Shown: positions 1 through 11,175 of the stretch, piece by piece
Layout: each line of letters begins with the position of its first letter
How positions within the stretch are numbered: the stretch's first letter is position 1
Made by a program: the position numbers and the translations under genes
Assembly: GCF_001644225.1 (NCBI RefSeq)
Contig: NZ_LSTV01000001.1
Coordinates: forward strand, 310,001 to 374,000
DNA: 64,000 bases
Direction of reading: 5' to 3'
Source: Microbacterium oleivorans
Lineage (GTDB): Bacteria > Actinomycetota > Actinomycetes > Actinomycetales > Microbacteriaceae
Notes under the pieces: generated by a model
Databases searched by the model: none
Told to the model about the DNA's origin: nothing
The model's input: only the letters and a program-made list of their open reading frames with translations

Positions 1-912
1 GCCGGCTTCAAGTACCTCGCTCCCTACACCGGATCGGCCATCGGCCAGCACTGGATGTACGAGGGCAAGCACGTCCTCATCATCTTCGACGACCTGTCGA
101 AGCAGGCCGAGGCCTACCGTGCCGTGTCGCTGCTGCTGCGCCGCCCGCCGGGCCGCGAGGCGTACCCCGGCGACGTCTTCTACCTGCACTCGCGTCTGCT
201 GGAGCGTTGCGCCAAGCTCTCCGACGAGCTCGGTGCGGGATCGATGACGGGTCTGCCCATCATCGAGACGAAGGCCAACGACGTCTCGGCGTACATCCCG
301 ACCAACGTGATCTCGATCACCGACGGCCAGATCTTCCTGCAGTCCGACCTCTTCAACGCCAACCAGCGTCCCGCGGTCGACGTCGGTATCTCGGTCTCGC
401 GCGTCGGTGGTGACGCTCAGGTCAAGTCGATCAAGAAGGTCTCGGGAACGCTCAAGCTCGAGCTCGCCCAGTACCGCTCGCTCGAGGCGTTCGCGATGTT
501 CGCCTCCGACCTCGACGCCGCGTCGCGTCGTCAGCTCGCCCGCGGTGCGCGTCTGACCGAGCTGCTGAAGCAGCCGCAGTACTCGCCGTACCCCGTCGAG
601 GAGCAGGTCGTCTCGATCTGGGCCGGCACCAACGGCAAGCTCGACACGATCGAGGTGGAGGACGTCCTCCGCTTCGAGCGCGAGCTGCTGGACCACCTGA
701 AGCGGAACACGTCGATCCTCGATACGCTGCGCGACTCCAACGTCCTCGACGACAGCACCGTCGCGGAGCTCGACAAGGCGGTCGACGCCTTCGTCCTCGA
801 GTTCCAGGGCGGCAAGGGTCAGGCACTCGGCGCGCCGGGTCACGAAGAGGTCGCTGCTGCGGACGCCGACGACGTGAACCAGGAGAAGATCGTCAAGGGC
901 CGCCGCGGCTGA
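1..912 (+). CDS. atpA: F1Fo ATP synthase subunit alpha (C-terminal part)
   Basis: The reading frame is open from base 1, so the gene begins upstream and only the last 303 residues are present. Alpha is the non-catalytic nucleotide-binding subunit of the F1 hexamer and alternates with beta. Visible family signatures include the run around residues 14-60 after the P-loop half, and the segment [19 protein letters not shown] near residue 122, which is the ATP synthase alpha/beta signature region. The rest is the helical C-terminal domain. The tail is acidic and Ala-rich and ends in KGRRG, as in actinobacterial alphas. It is followed after 23 bp by atpG, so it is cotranscribed with the rest of the atp operon. 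Confidence 0.98.
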   Translation, partial: AGFKYLAPYTGSAIGQHWMYEGKHVLIIFDDLSKQAEAYRAVSLLLRRPPGREAYPGDVFYLHSRLLERCAKLSDELGAGSMTGLPIIETKANDVSAYIPTNVISITDGQIFLQSDLFNANQRPAVDVGISVSRVGGDAQVKSIKKVSGTLKLELAQYRSLEAFAMFASDLDAASRRQLARGARLTELLKQPQYSPYPVEEQVVSIWAGTNGKLDTIEVEDVLRFERELLDHLKRNTSILDTLRDSNVLDDSTVAELDKAVDAFVLEFQGGKGQALGAPGHEEVAAADADDVNQEKIVKGRRG

Positions 913-935
913 CGCCGACGGGAGACTCATAACCA

Positions 936-3303
<2,368 letters not shown>

Positions 3304-3304
3304 C

Positions 3305-3565
3305 ATGGCGCTGACCGTCACCCTCGTCTCCGCTGAGGCGGAGGTCTGGCACGGCGAGGCGAGCCTCGTCGTGGCCAAGACGGTCGAGGGCGAGATCGGC
3401 TTCATGTCCGGTCACGAGCCCGTCCTCGCCATCCTCGCGGAGGGTGAAGTCCGGATCACGCAGTCGAACGGCGAGAAGATCGTCGCGACGGCGGAGGACG
3501 GCTTCCTCTCGATGGAGAATGACGAGCTCACCATCGTGGCCGGGAACGCAGCCCTGCAGTCCTGA
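3305..3565 (+). CDS. atpC: F1Fo ATP synthase subunit epsilon, short form
   Basis: Epsilon sits at the base of the F1 stalk and can regulate ATP hydrolysis. This copy has 86 residues and consists almost entirely of the N-terminal beta-sandwich (TVTLVSAEAEVWHGEASLVV, then EGEIGFMSGHEPVLAIL). The C-terminal two-helix domain that many bacterial epsilons use as an inhibitory hook is missing. That short form is known in several actinobacteria, so I read it as natural and not as a truncation. The ATG starts one base after the atpD stop, and the hairpin downstream closes the operon. Confidence 0.96.
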   Translation: MALTVTLVSAEAEVWHGEASLVVAKTVEGEIGFMSGHEPVLAILAEGEVRITQSNGEKIVATAEDGFLSMENDELTIVAGNAALQS

Positions 3566-3576
3566 CACCCTTTCCA

Positions 3577-3610
3577 CGCAGCGCCGTCCGGTTCGCCGGG
3601 CGGCGCTGCG
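3577..3610 (+). terminator. Terminator of the atp operon
   Basis: A 15-bp stem with a single G-T pair (arms 3577-3591 and 3596-3610) closes on a TTCG tetraloop, 11 bp after the atpC stop. A short CTTTCC follows instead of a T-run. It is the only strong hairpin between atpC and yaaA. Confidence 0.85.
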
Positions 3611-3630
3611 CTTTCCCCGGAGGTGCCGCC

Positions 3631-4395
3631 GTGCTCATCCTGCTGCCCCCGTCCGAGACCAAGCGCCCCGGCGGCGACGGCCCGCGCTGGCGTCCGGACG
3701 CGCCCGCCTACCCGACGCTCTCGTCGCAGCGCGAGCAGGTGATCGACGCGCTCGTCGCGCTCAGCGACGACGAGGAGGGCGCGGCCCGCGTGCTCAAGCT
3801 CTCCGCCCGGCAACGCGGCGAGGTCGCCGTCAACGCCGCGCTCCGCGGCTCCCCGACGATGCCCGCCGTCGACCGCTATACCGGGGTCCTCTTCGACGCC
3901 CTCGACGCCGCGACACTCGACGACGCGTCGCGTGCCTGGCTGGCGGGCCACGTCGCGATCCACTCCGCCCCGTTCGGCGTGGTCGGGGCGCTGGATCCGA
4001 TCCCGGCGTACCGTCTGGGAGCCGGCATCCGCGTCCCCGGACTCCCGCCGATGCGGGCAGTGTGGGCGGATGCCGTCGGTGCCGCGATCGCGGCATCCTC
4101 ACCCTCGTTCGTCCTCGACCTGCGCTCGGAGGCGTACGTCGCCCTGGGGCCCGTGCCCGCCGGGATCCCGCAGGCCTACGTGCGGGTCGTGTCGGAGGGG
4201 CCGGACGGCGCCGTCCGCGCCCTGAACCACTTCAACAAGCACGCCAAGGGCGAGCTCGTCCGCCGCCTTGCGACCTCACGGCCGGACGTCTCAGGAACCG
4301 ACGCTCTCATGCGATGGGCGCAGGACGAGGAGATCGTCCTGCGCCCATCGGCAGCCGGCGAGCTGGAGCTCGTCGTGCCGCCCGTTACGAGATGA
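3631..4395 (+). CDS. yaaA: YaaA family peroxide stress protein
   Basis: This 254-residue protein belongs to the YaaA (DUF328) family. E. coli YaaA binds DNA and lowers free iron during peroxide stress; the role here is inferred from the family. The start motif LILLPPSETKRPGGDGP and the internal RYTGVLFDALD, SAPFGVVGALDPIPAYRL and NHFNKHAKGELVR segments are family hallmarks. GTG is chosen as start because GGAGG lies 7 nt upstream. The 3' end overlaps the convergent DUF4870 gene by 11 bp, so the two mRNAs are complementary at their ends. Confidence 0.9.
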   Translation: MLILLPPSETKRPGGDGPRWRPDAPAYPTLSSQREQVIDALVALSDDEEGAARVLKLSARQRGEVAVNAALRGSPTMPAVDRYTGVLFDALDAATLDDASRAWLAGHVAIHSAPFGVVGALDPIPAYRLGAGIRVPGLPPMRAVWADAVGAAIAASSPSFVLDLRSEAYVALGPVPAGIPQAYVRVVSEGPDGAVRALNHFNKHAKGELVRRLATSRPDVSGTDALMRWAQDEEIVLRPSAAGELELVVPPVTR

Positions 4396-4936
4396 ACCGG
4401 AAGGTCACCGGGTAGCGGTAGCTGCCCCCGGCGTTCACCCGCACGGCTCCGAGGATCGAGAAGACGATATTGGCGACCCAGACGGCGAACGGGAGCAGGC
4501 CACCGATGAAGCCGAGGAACGGGATGAAGAGGAAGATCGCGTAGACGATGTACGCCACGATCAGGGCGATCGTGAAGGTGATCTGCCAGTTCAGCGCCTC
4601 CTTGCCCTCGACGTTCGTGCGGGGACCGCGATCCTTGAACACGAGCCAGATGATGAGGGCGGGCAGGAAGCCGACGATGCCGCCGAGGTGCGCGAACATC
4701 GCCCACTGCTTGTCCTGATCGGGGGTGAGGGCGGCGCCCGGCTGCGGCTGTCCGTAACCCGGCTGCCCGTAGCCCGGCTGGCCGTAGGGCTGCTGGCCGT
4801 TGGGCTGCTGGCCGTAGGGCTGCTGGGGCGGCGGCGGAGCGTAACCGCCCGGGTTCTGTCCCGGCGGAGGGGTCGGCGCGCCTGCGGGAGGAGGAGACGC
4901 GGGGCCGTCCTGCGGCGGCGTGTTCGGGTCTGTCAT
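4385..4936 (-). CDS. DUF4870 membrane protein with Pro/Gly/Tyr/Gln-rich cytoplasmic tail
   Basis: The ATG at 4936 gives 183 residues and is preceded by AGAAGGG at good spacing, so the much longer open frame upstream is not used. Residues 1-65 are low complexity, rich in P, G, Y and Q with repeated YGQ units. Residues about 75-175 form the DUF4870 domain with three or four hydrophobic segments (FAHLGGIVGFLPALIIWLVF, then two long helices). The function of DUF4870 is not known. A similar YGQ-rich tail is present in the unrelated CPBP protease at 52.2 kb. It is convergent with yaaA and divergent from the PP2C gene. Confidence 0.88.
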   Translation of the reverse strand: MTDPNTPPQDGPASPPPAGAPTPPPGQNPGGYAPPPPQQPYGQQPNGQQPYGQPGYGQPGYGQPQPGAALTPDQDKQWAMFAHLGGIVGFLPALIIWLVFKDRGPRTNVEGKEALNWQITFTIALIVAYIVYAIFLFIPFLGFIGGLLPFAVWVANIVFSILGAVRVNAGGSYRYPVTFRFIS

Positions 4937-5070
4937 CGGTATGCCCTTCTGTCGGCGTCGCCGCGGCGCGCGGCGTTCAGCGCGCGTGCGCTGCCACACA
5001 CGAAAGGTAGTGCCGGGAACGGGTCGGGGGCAACGCCCCGCGCCGCATGATGACGGGGGAGGACGTCCAC

Positions 5071-5076
5071 TAGAGT
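5071..5076 (+). promoter_or_regulatory. Likely -10 element of the PP2C gene
   Basis: TAGAGT lies 38 bp before the GTG start. Transcription would begin near 5083 and give a short leader that contains the AGAAGGGTGG ribosome site at 5101. I see no clear -35 box. Confidence 0.45.
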
Positions 5077-5114
5077 GTGAGGACGCTGCACCGATCAGGA
5101 AGAAGGGTGGGAGC

Positions 5115-5933
5115 GTGCCCGAAGCCGTCACCTCGTCCCGCGTCGTCCCCTCCGGCGCAGGCCCCATCGAGGTGCGCTGGGCCGAGGTCACCCACCAGGG
5201 CCGCCGCCGCGAGAACAACCAGGACGCCGTGCTGTCGGCGTTCCCGCTCTTCGTCGTCGCCGACGGGATGGGCGGCCACATCGGGGGAGAGATCGCCAGC
5301 TCGCGCACGGTGGAGCGCCTCTCGGCCGCCGTCGACCGCGGCACGGTCTCGCCGGAGGCGATCGAGGACGCCCTCGAGCACGCGGTGGCTGACATCGCCT
5401 CGCACGCCGAGACGACCGACGACGGCACCGGCACGACGGTGACGGGTGTCTACCTCGACCTCACCGGCGCCGAGCCGACCTGGGTGACCCTCAACATCGG
5501 CGACTCCCGGGTGTACCTGCTCCGCGACGGCGCGCTCGCGCAGGTGACGACCGACCACTCCGTCGTCCAGGAGCTGATCGCCGCGGGCCGTCTCAGCCCG
5601 GAGGAGGCCGAGAACCACCCCTACGGCAACGTCATCACCCGGGCCGTCGGTCCGAGCGACGGGGTGGTGCCCGACTACGTGCGACTCGAGGTCGTCGACG
5701 GCGACCGCTTCGTGGTGTGCAGTGACGGACTCACGAAAGAGCTCACCGACTACGGCATCCTGCACTTCCTCCTGCAGAACCAGGACCCGGCTGCCGCGGT
5801 CGACGCGATGCTCGAGGCGGCGCTGGAGAACGGCGGCCGCGACAACGTGTCCATCATCGTCGTGAGTGCGCGGCACGTCCCGGCCGATGAGGACACCGCC
5901 ACCGTCGAGATCTCCTCACCAGTGCGCCCCTGA
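5115..5933 (+). CDS. PP2C-family Ser/Thr protein phosphatase
   Basis: This is a 272-residue metal-dependent PPM/PP2C phosphatase, which removes phosphate from Ser/Thr in substrates of Hanks-type kinases. The metal and phosphate signatures are all present: RRRENNQD near residue 30, VVADGMGGH near 53, GTTVTG near 110, NIGDSRVYL near 130, CSDGLT near 202 and RDNVSIIVV near 247. No membrane helix is seen, so it is cytosolic. GTG is chosen as start for the AGAAGGGTGG box upstream. The only protein kinase in the window is 38 kb away, so pairing of the two is only a possibility. The EccC-like ATPase follows after 66 bp on the same strand. Confidence 0.93.
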   Translation: MPEAVTSSRVVPSGAGPIEVRWAEVTHQGRRRENNQDAVLSAFPLFVVADGMGGHIGGEIASSRTVERLSAAVDRGTVSPEAIEDALEHAVADIASHAETTDDGTGTTVTGVYLDLTGAEPTWVTLNIGDSRVYLLRDGALAQVTTDHSVVQELIAAGRLSPEEAENHPYGNVITRAVGPSDGVVPDYVRLEVVDGDRFVVCSDGLTKELTDYGILHFLLQNQDPAAAVDAMLEAALENGGRDNVSIIVVSARHVPADEDTATVEISSPVRP

Positions 5934-5999
5934 CGCGGATCGTCCACAGGACGTCCGTGCACCGGTCGCCGGACGTGGCTCGCCGCGCACAGTGGACCG

Positions 6000-8723
6000 G
6001 TGTCCACCTACGCACCCGATGACCCCCTCGCGCTTCCCCGCCGTGCCGAGCCGGCACCGCGCCCGCCCCTCCCGCTCCTGACCGTCGTCGTTCCGGTCGT
6101 CGGTGCGGGCGTGTTGTGGTTGGTCACGGGGTCGGCCTACGCACTGCTGTTCGCCGCCCTGGGCCCGCTCATCGCGATCGCCTCGGTCGCCGACGCGGCG
6201 CGCACCTCGAAACGGACCGCGAAGAAGGATGCCGCCGCGCTCGGCCGTCGGCTGGCGCAGGCGGAAGTCGATGTGGCCAACCGCCATGACGCTGAGCGCG
6301 CCCAGCGTTGGGCGACGCATCCCGACGTTCCGCGCTTCCTCGCCCGCCCGGAATCGATCTGGCGGGTCGTCCCCGAGCGCGAGTCCATGCTCGTCGTCGG
6401 CTCGGGAGAGGATGCGAGCGCCCTGCGGACGACGGGCGGTGACGGGGACGACGCGTCGGCGGAGCTCCGCCGGCGCGCGGCGCGGGTGGACGACGTGCCC
6501 GTCCTCGTGCCGCTCACGACGGGTGTCGCCGTCGTGGGGCCGCCGGCGCTGGCCGCCGCGGTGGCGCGCGCGCTCGCACTGCAGGTGCTCCTGTGCCTCT
6601 CGCCCGGGCGCGTGCGTCTGAGCGACGCCGGTCCGTCGTGGGCGGATGCCGCCCCCCACCGCGCCGCCGCGGTCGGGCCGCTGCTGCAGGTGCTCGAGGA
6701 CGGCGGGCTCGTCGGCGGCGACGTCGACATCCCGATCGTCGTCGTGCCCGACGGCGCGCCGCCGCCGCCGCGGTGCGGGGCGGTCCTGCGGCTGACCGGG
6801 CCGACCAAGGCGCGGCTCGATCTCGACGGCCGGTCCCGTGACCTGACCGTGGACGTGCTCTCGGCGGCGCAGGCGGCGCACCTGGCCGGCCTCCTCGCCG
6901 ATCGGGCGGAGCGCGCGCTCGGGCAGACCGCGGGGGACGTCCTCACCCTGCGCGAGACGCTGCGGCAGGCTCCGCCCGCCCGGCGCGGCGCACTGCCGGC
7001 GGCGTTCGGCAGCGCGGGCGGAGCGGCGGCGCCGGTCGACCTCGTGGCCGACGGCCCGCACGCGGTGGTCATCGGGATGACCGGGGCGGGCAAGAGCGAG
7101 CTGCTCACGTCGTGGGTCGTGTCGCTCTGCGCCGCGCACACGCCGTCTCAGTTGGGACTGCTGCTCGTGGACTTCAAAGGCGGCCGCACCTTCGACCATC
7201 TGGCAACGCTGCCGCACGTGACCGGTGTCCTCACCGATCTCGACGAGGCCACGACGCTGCGCGCCATCGAGAGCCTTCGCGCCGAGGTCCGCTTCCGGGA
7301 GCGCACCCTCGCGTCCCTCGGGGCGCGCGACGTCGACGAAGCGGGCGACGGGCTCGGACGGCTCGTCATCGTGGTCGACGAGTACGCGGCGCTCGTGGCG
7401 GCGCACCCCCTGCTGCATGACGTGTTCGGTGATCTCGCCGCACGCGGGCGGGCCCTCGGCATCCACCTCGTCCTCGCGGCGCAGCGCGCGAACGGCGTCT
7501 TCCGCGACGCCGTGCTCGCCAACGCCCCGCTCCGCATCGCGCTGCGGGTCGGTGATACGACCGACTCCCGTGCGGTGCTGGGCGTCGACGACGCCGCGCG
7601 GCTCTCGGGACGAGCGGATGCCCGCGGCACGGCGCTCGTGCGACGATCCGGCGACACGTCGCCGCAGCCGGTGCGGGTGGCTCTGTGCGATGCGACGGTG
7701 ATCGCCGAGGCGGCGGCGAGGTACGAGGGTGAGGGCGCGCGACGCCCCTGGTTGCCTGCTCTTCCCGAGTGCGTCCCGCTCGCCTCGGTCCGGCAGGCCG
7801 GCGTCGTCGTGCTGGGAACCGCCGACGAGCCCGAGCAGCAGCGCCAGCGCGCCGTGGTCTGGGACGAGCCGGCGCTCGCGGTGGTCGGCGGCCCGCGGAG
7901 CGGGAGGACGGGGGTGCTCCGCACGATCGCCGCGCAGACGGAGACGCTCCTGGTGCCGGGGGATCCCGAGGGGGCGTGGGACGCACTGACGACCCTCGAG
8001 CACGTGCCCGGCGGCACCACGGTGCTCGTGGACGACCTCGACGCCATGCTCGCCGCCCTGCCGGGGGAGTACGGCGCCGTCGCTGCCGAGTCGCTCGAGC
8101 AGGCCCTGCGCGGCGCGCGCACCCGCGGCATCCGGATCGCCCTCACGACGCAGCGCGTCGGCGGCGGCGTCGGCCGGATCCTCGAGCTCGTGCCGCGGCG
8201 TCTCGTCCTCGGGACGGCCACGCGTGCCGACCACGTTGCCGCCGGCGGCGACGCGAGCGACCACCTGCCGGATCTGCCGCCGGGACGCGGACGGCTCGGG
8301 CGGACGCTCGTCCAGGTCGCCGACGCCGGCGCCCACGACCTCTCCGTCGTCAGCGATCCGCCGCCCGTCTGGCACCCCGGACGCCGGCCCGCGGCGGTCG
8401 TCGCACCCGTCGGCGCGCGTCTGCGACGGCTCACGGCGGAGTGGGAACGCTGGGGAATCCCGGTGACACCCGTCGACGGGCAGGCGTCCCTGACGCGCGG
8501 CGGGGTCGTGATCGGCCCGCCCGACGCCTGGCTCGCCCAGTGGCGGCTGCTCGCCGACGCGCGCGCCGACGCGGACCTCATCATCGACGCCGCGTGCGCG
8601 GCGGAGTACCGCGCTCTCGTCGGGTCCCGCGACCTGCCGCCGTTCGTCGTCCCCGGTGCGGGTCGCGGCTGGTGGCACGTGCCCGATCGCCCGGTGCGGC
8701 GCGTCCTGATGGAGCGCGACTGA
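6000..8723 (+). CDS. FtsK/SpoIIIE-type ATPase, EccC-like
   Basis: This 907-residue protein starts with two membrane helices (about residues 24-60) and is followed by cytoplasmic ATPase modules, the plan of type VII secretion motor EccC. The first module has Walker A GMTGAGKS near 358 and Walker B LVIVVDEYAAL near 455. A second, weaker module has GGPRSGRTG near 629 and TVLVDDLDAML near 673; its P-loop lacks the usual Lys and may not hydrolyse ATP. Typical EccC proteins are about 1300 residues with three modules, so this is a shorter form. No EccB, EccD, EccE or mycosin genes are adjacent. The GTG has CACAGT 6 nt upstream, fitting a leaderless start. FtsK-type DNA translocase is the alternative, but the N-terminus does not fit FtsK. 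Confidence 0.82.
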   Translation: MSTYAPDDPLALPRRAEPAPRPPLPLLTVVVPVVGAGVLWLVTGSAYALLFAALGPLIAIASVADAARTSKRTAKKDAAALGRRLAQAEVDVANRHDAERAQRWATHPDVPRFLARPESIWRVVPERESMLVVGSGEDASALRTTGGDGDDASAELRRRAARVDDVPVLVPLTTGVAVVGPPALAAAVARALALQVLLCLSPGRVRLSDAGPSWADAAPHRAAAVGPLLQVLEDGGLVGGDVDIPIVVVPDGAPPPPRCGAVLRLTGPTKARLDLDGRSRDLTVDVLSAAQAAHLAGLLADRAERALGQTAGDVLTLRETLRQAPPARRGALPAAFGSAGGAAAPVDLVADGPHAVVIGMTGAGKSELLTSWVVSLCAAHTPSQLGLLLVDFKGGRTFDHLATLPHVTGVLTDLDEATTLRAIESLRAEVRFRERTLASLGARDVDEAGDGLGRLVIVVDEYAALVAAHPLLHDVFGDLAARGRALGIHLVLAAQRANGVFRDAVLANAPLRIALRVGDTTDSRAVLGVDDAARLSGRADARGTALVRRSGDTSPQPVRVALCDATVIAEAAARYEGEGARRPWLPALPECVPLASVRQAGVVVLGTADEPEQQRQRAVVWDEPALAVVGGPRSGRTGVLRTIAAQTETLLVPGDPEGAWDALTTLEHVPGGTTVLVDDLDAMLAALPGEYGAVAAESLEQALRGARTRGIRIALTTQRVGGGVGRILELVPRRLVLGTATRADHVAAGGDASDHLPDLPPGRGRLGRTLVQVADAGAHDLSVVSDPPPVWHPGRRPAAVVAPVGARLRRLTAEWERWGIPVTPVDGQASLTRGGVVIGPPDAWLAQWRLLADARADADLIIDAACAAEYRALVGSRDLPPFVVPGAGRGWWHVPDRPVRRVLMERD

Positions 8724-8740
8724 GCGGCGGGCTGCCGGGA

Positions 8741-9730
8741 TCAGACGGTGGGACGGATGACGCCGACGTCCCTGCCGCCGCCGGTCACCGTCAGCGGCAG
8801 GTCGGCGAGGGTGCGCGCCACGTCCGCCGCCTGCAGGGCGCCGGCGCGGACGAGCAGCGTGAGCGCCGTCACGGCGCCTGCCCGGGTGCTGCCGTCGAGC
8901 ATCTTCAGCACGGCGGTCGTGCCGTTCGGAGCGATCATCGCCATGACGCCCTCGGCACCGTGCTTGGCGAACACGCCGAGGCGCTCCGTCACGATCGAGT
9001 CGGGCTGACCGGGGCCCTGGATCACCCACGGGTTCTCCCGGACGGCACGGACCAGGGTGCCCGCGCTCCGGTGCAGCGCGAACGGCGACTTCTCGGACGA
9101 GGCGCCGATGCGGTGGAAGGCCCGGGCGAGGGCGGCGAGACTCATCGCGTGCACCGGGGCGCCGCATCCGTCCGTCGCCGTCGCCGTGATCTTCGTCCCT
9201 GTCAGGCGCTCGATGACCTCACGGGTGTGGATCTGCAGCGGATGCTGCGGGTCGAGGTAGGTCGTCGTGTCCCACCCGCTCGCGTGACAGGCCAGCAGCA
9301 TCGCCGCGTGCTTGCCCGAGCAGTTCATCCGCACGCGCTGCGGCCCGATCAGCTCGCGGGTCATCTCGTCGCGCGCGGCCGGGTCGCCCGGCCACGCGGG
9401 CGGGCACTGCAGCGCATCCTCACCGAGACCGGCGGCGGTGAGGATGTCGGTGACGAGGGCCACGTGCCGGTCCGTGCCGGAGTGGCTGGCGGTCGCGACG
9501 GCGAGGTGCGGGCCCTCGAGGGTCGCCCCGGCCGAGACGCTCGCGAGCGCCTGCATCGGCTTCAGGGTCGAGCGGGGCAGGATCGGCGCCTCCACGGCAC
9601 CCAGCGCCGAGACGACCCCGCCCTCGGGGTCGAGCACGATCGCCGACCCCGCGTGACGGGACTCGATGAAACCGCTGCGTTCGACGACGGCGAGTTCGAC
9701 GGCATCCGTCACGGCGAAGGTCTCAGGCAC
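8741..9730 (-). CDS. Asparaginase (AnsA-II/PF06089-like family)
   Basis: The 329-residue product belongs to the family of thermolabile asparaginases first seen in Rhizobium etli, which hydrolyse asparagine to aspartate and ammonia and are unrelated in sequence to the E. coli enzyme. Recognisable segments are VVERSGFIESRHAGSAIVLD, RSTLKPMQALA, ASHSGTDRHV, MNCSGKHAAML and DGCGAPVHAMSLAALA. No signal peptide is visible, so it is cytosolic. The GTG start at 9730 is preceded by TAGGCT at 9737-9742 with a 6-nt gap, so the mRNA is probably leaderless. It is divergent from the OsmC gene. Confidence 0.88.
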   Translation of the reverse strand: MPETFAVTDAVELAVVERSGFIESRHAGSAIVLDPEGGVVSALGAVEAPILPRSTLKPMQALASVSAGATLEGPHLAVATASHSGTDRHVALVTDILTAAGLGEDALQCPPAWPGDPAARDEMTRELIGPQRVRMNCSGKHAAMLLACHASGWDTTTYLDPQHPLQIHTREVIERLTGTKITATATDGCGAPVHAMSLAALARAFHRIGASSEKSPFALHRSAGTLVRAVRENPWVIQGPGQPDSIVTERLGVFAKHGAEGVMAMIAPNGTTAVLKMLDGSTRAGAVTALTLLVRAGALQAADVARTLADLPLTVTGGGRDVGVIRPTV

Positions 9731-9791
9731 CCGTTCAGCCTACCCGGGGCCCTCCCGCGCCCGCCCCGGCCGCGCGTGCGAGACTGGCCGC

Positions 9792-10286
9792 GTGCACGAC
9801 GAACACCACTATCGAGTGAAGACCCTCTGGACGGGCGACCGGGGGAGCGGAACCAGCGGGTACCGCGACTACGACCGCGCCGTCACCGTGCAGGTCGAGG
9901 GCAAGCCCGACCTGCTCGCCTCGGCCGACAAGCCGTTCCGCGGCGACCCGACCCGCTGGAACCCCGAGGACCTGCTGCTCGCCGCCCTCTCGGAGTGCCA
10001 TCTGCTGTCGTACCTGCACGCCTGCGTCACGGTGGGCGTCGTCGTGACCTCCTACGAGGACGACGCGACGGGGACGATGACGCTCGACGGCAGAGGAGGC
10101 GGCTCCTTCCGCGAGGTCACCCTGCATCCGCGGGTGACGGTGGCGGATGCCGCGATGGTCCCCGCGGCGGAGGCCGCCCACCGGCAGGCGCGCGAGTGGT
10201 GCTTCATCGCGAACTCGGTGAACTTCCCCGTGCACCACGAGGCCGTCGTGACCGTCAGCGACGTTCGTGAGGCAGAACCTGCTTGA
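9792..10286 (+). CDS. OsmC family protein (peroxiredoxin-like)
   Basis: This 164-residue OsmC/Ohr-type protein probably reduces organic hydroperoxides with a redox pair of cysteines. The two expected Cys are present in LSECHLLSYLHAC (near residue 66) and in REWCFIANSVNFPV (near residue 140). GTG at 9792 is chosen because residues from there match the family N-terminus and GAGACT lies 6 nt upstream, again a leaderless arrangement; the open frame runs further upstream into the divergent asparaginase gene. The last 32 bp overlap the convergent acyltransferase gene. Confidence 0.88.
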   Translation: MHDEHHYRVKTLWTGDRGSGTSGYRDYDRAVTVQVEGKPDLLASADKPFRGDPTRWNPEDLLLAALSECHLLSYLHACVTVGVVVTSYEDDATGTMTLDGRGGGSFREVTLHPRVTVADAAMVPAAEAAHRQAREWCFIANSVNFPVHHEAVVTVSDVREAEPA

Positions 10287-11034
10287 GGCGCTCGACCGGA
10301 TTCTGCGCGGGCACCTCGTTGTACGAGCCGGCGAGCTCCTGACCTGAGAGCGCGTGGATCGCCGACATGATGTCGTCGGTGGCCTGGCGGCGGGCACGGC
10401 CCGAGGACGCCGGACCGTGGTGGGACAGATCCATCGGCGCGCCGTAGCGGATCGTCACCCGCGGCGACATGCGCGGCCACTTCGCGCCCACGGGCATCGC
10501 GTCGTTCGTGCCGACGATCCCCACCGGCACGACCTTCGCGCCCGTCTCCAGCGCGAGGAAGGCGACACCCGTGCGGCCCTTGTACAGGCGTCCGTCGAGC
10601 GAGCGCGTGCCCTCGGGGTACAGCGCGATGGCCTTGCCGGACTCGAGGATGCGGCGCTGCTGGTCGAGGGCGTCGAGCGCGGCCTGGCCCGCCCCGCGCT
10701 GCACGGGGGTGGCGCCGAGGGCGCGGAAGAAGCGGTTGCTGAACCAGCCCTTGATCCCCGACCCGTCGAAGTAGCTGGACTTGGCCAGGAAGTAGACGGG
10801 CCGCGGCGCGAACAGCGGCAGCACGAACGAGTCGATGAAGCTCAGGTGATTGCTCGCGAGGATGATGGGGCCCGACCGCGGGATGTTGCCCACGCCCTCG
10901 ATACGGGGGCGGTAGATCAGTCGTGCCAACGGGCCGAAGCCCCAGCGCACGAGGTAGTAGAGGCCACCGGCACGCGCGAGTTCGTCGTCGGATGACCCGG
11001 CGGAGTTCTCGGGGGGAATCGGCGCTTCGGTCAC
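10255..11034 (-). CDS. 1-acylglycerol-3-phosphate O-acyltransferase (PlsC family)
   Basis: The 259-residue product carries the HX4D catalytic box in ASNHLSFIDSF near residue 66 and the second box YPEGTRSLDGRLYKGRTG near residue 140, both typical of glycerophospholipid acyltransferases that add the second acyl chain in phosphatidic acid synthesis. A hydrophobic region near residue 80 would place it on the inner membrane face. The GTG at 11034 is preceded by TACCCT 6 nt upstream; the much longer open frame above it runs antisense through the FKBP gene and is not used. The C-terminus overlaps the OsmC gene end to end. Confidence 0.88.
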   Translation of the reverse strand: MTEAPIPPENSAGSSDDELARAGGLYYLVRWGFGPLARLIYRPRIEGVGNIPRSGPIILASNHLSFIDSFVLPLFAPRPVYFLAKSSYFDGSGIKGWFSNRFFRALGATPVQRGAGQAALDALDQQRRILESGKAIALYPEGTRSLDGRLYKGRTGVAFLALETGAKVVPVGIVGTNDAMPVGAKWPRMSPRVTIRYGAPMDLSHHGPASSGRARRQATDDIMSAIHALSGQELAGSYNEVPAQNPVERLKQVLPHERR

Positions 11035-11175
11035 CAGAAGAGGGTACTGCCAAACCCATGCGGGCCAGGACATGCCCCCGGTGCACCGCGGCGCTCGGAA
11101 CGCCGACTCACACCCCGGACAAAAGAAGGTGGGGGAGGATGGAGGCACTCCCCGTTTCTCTGTGAGGTCTACTCC

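Noticed and set aside
5916..9167. A 1083-codon open frame on the minus strand, antisense to the EccC-like gene
   Set aside because: It is Arg-, Gly- and Pro-rich without any family motif, and the plus-strand frame has full ATPase motifs. High GC content removes stop codons from the other frames.
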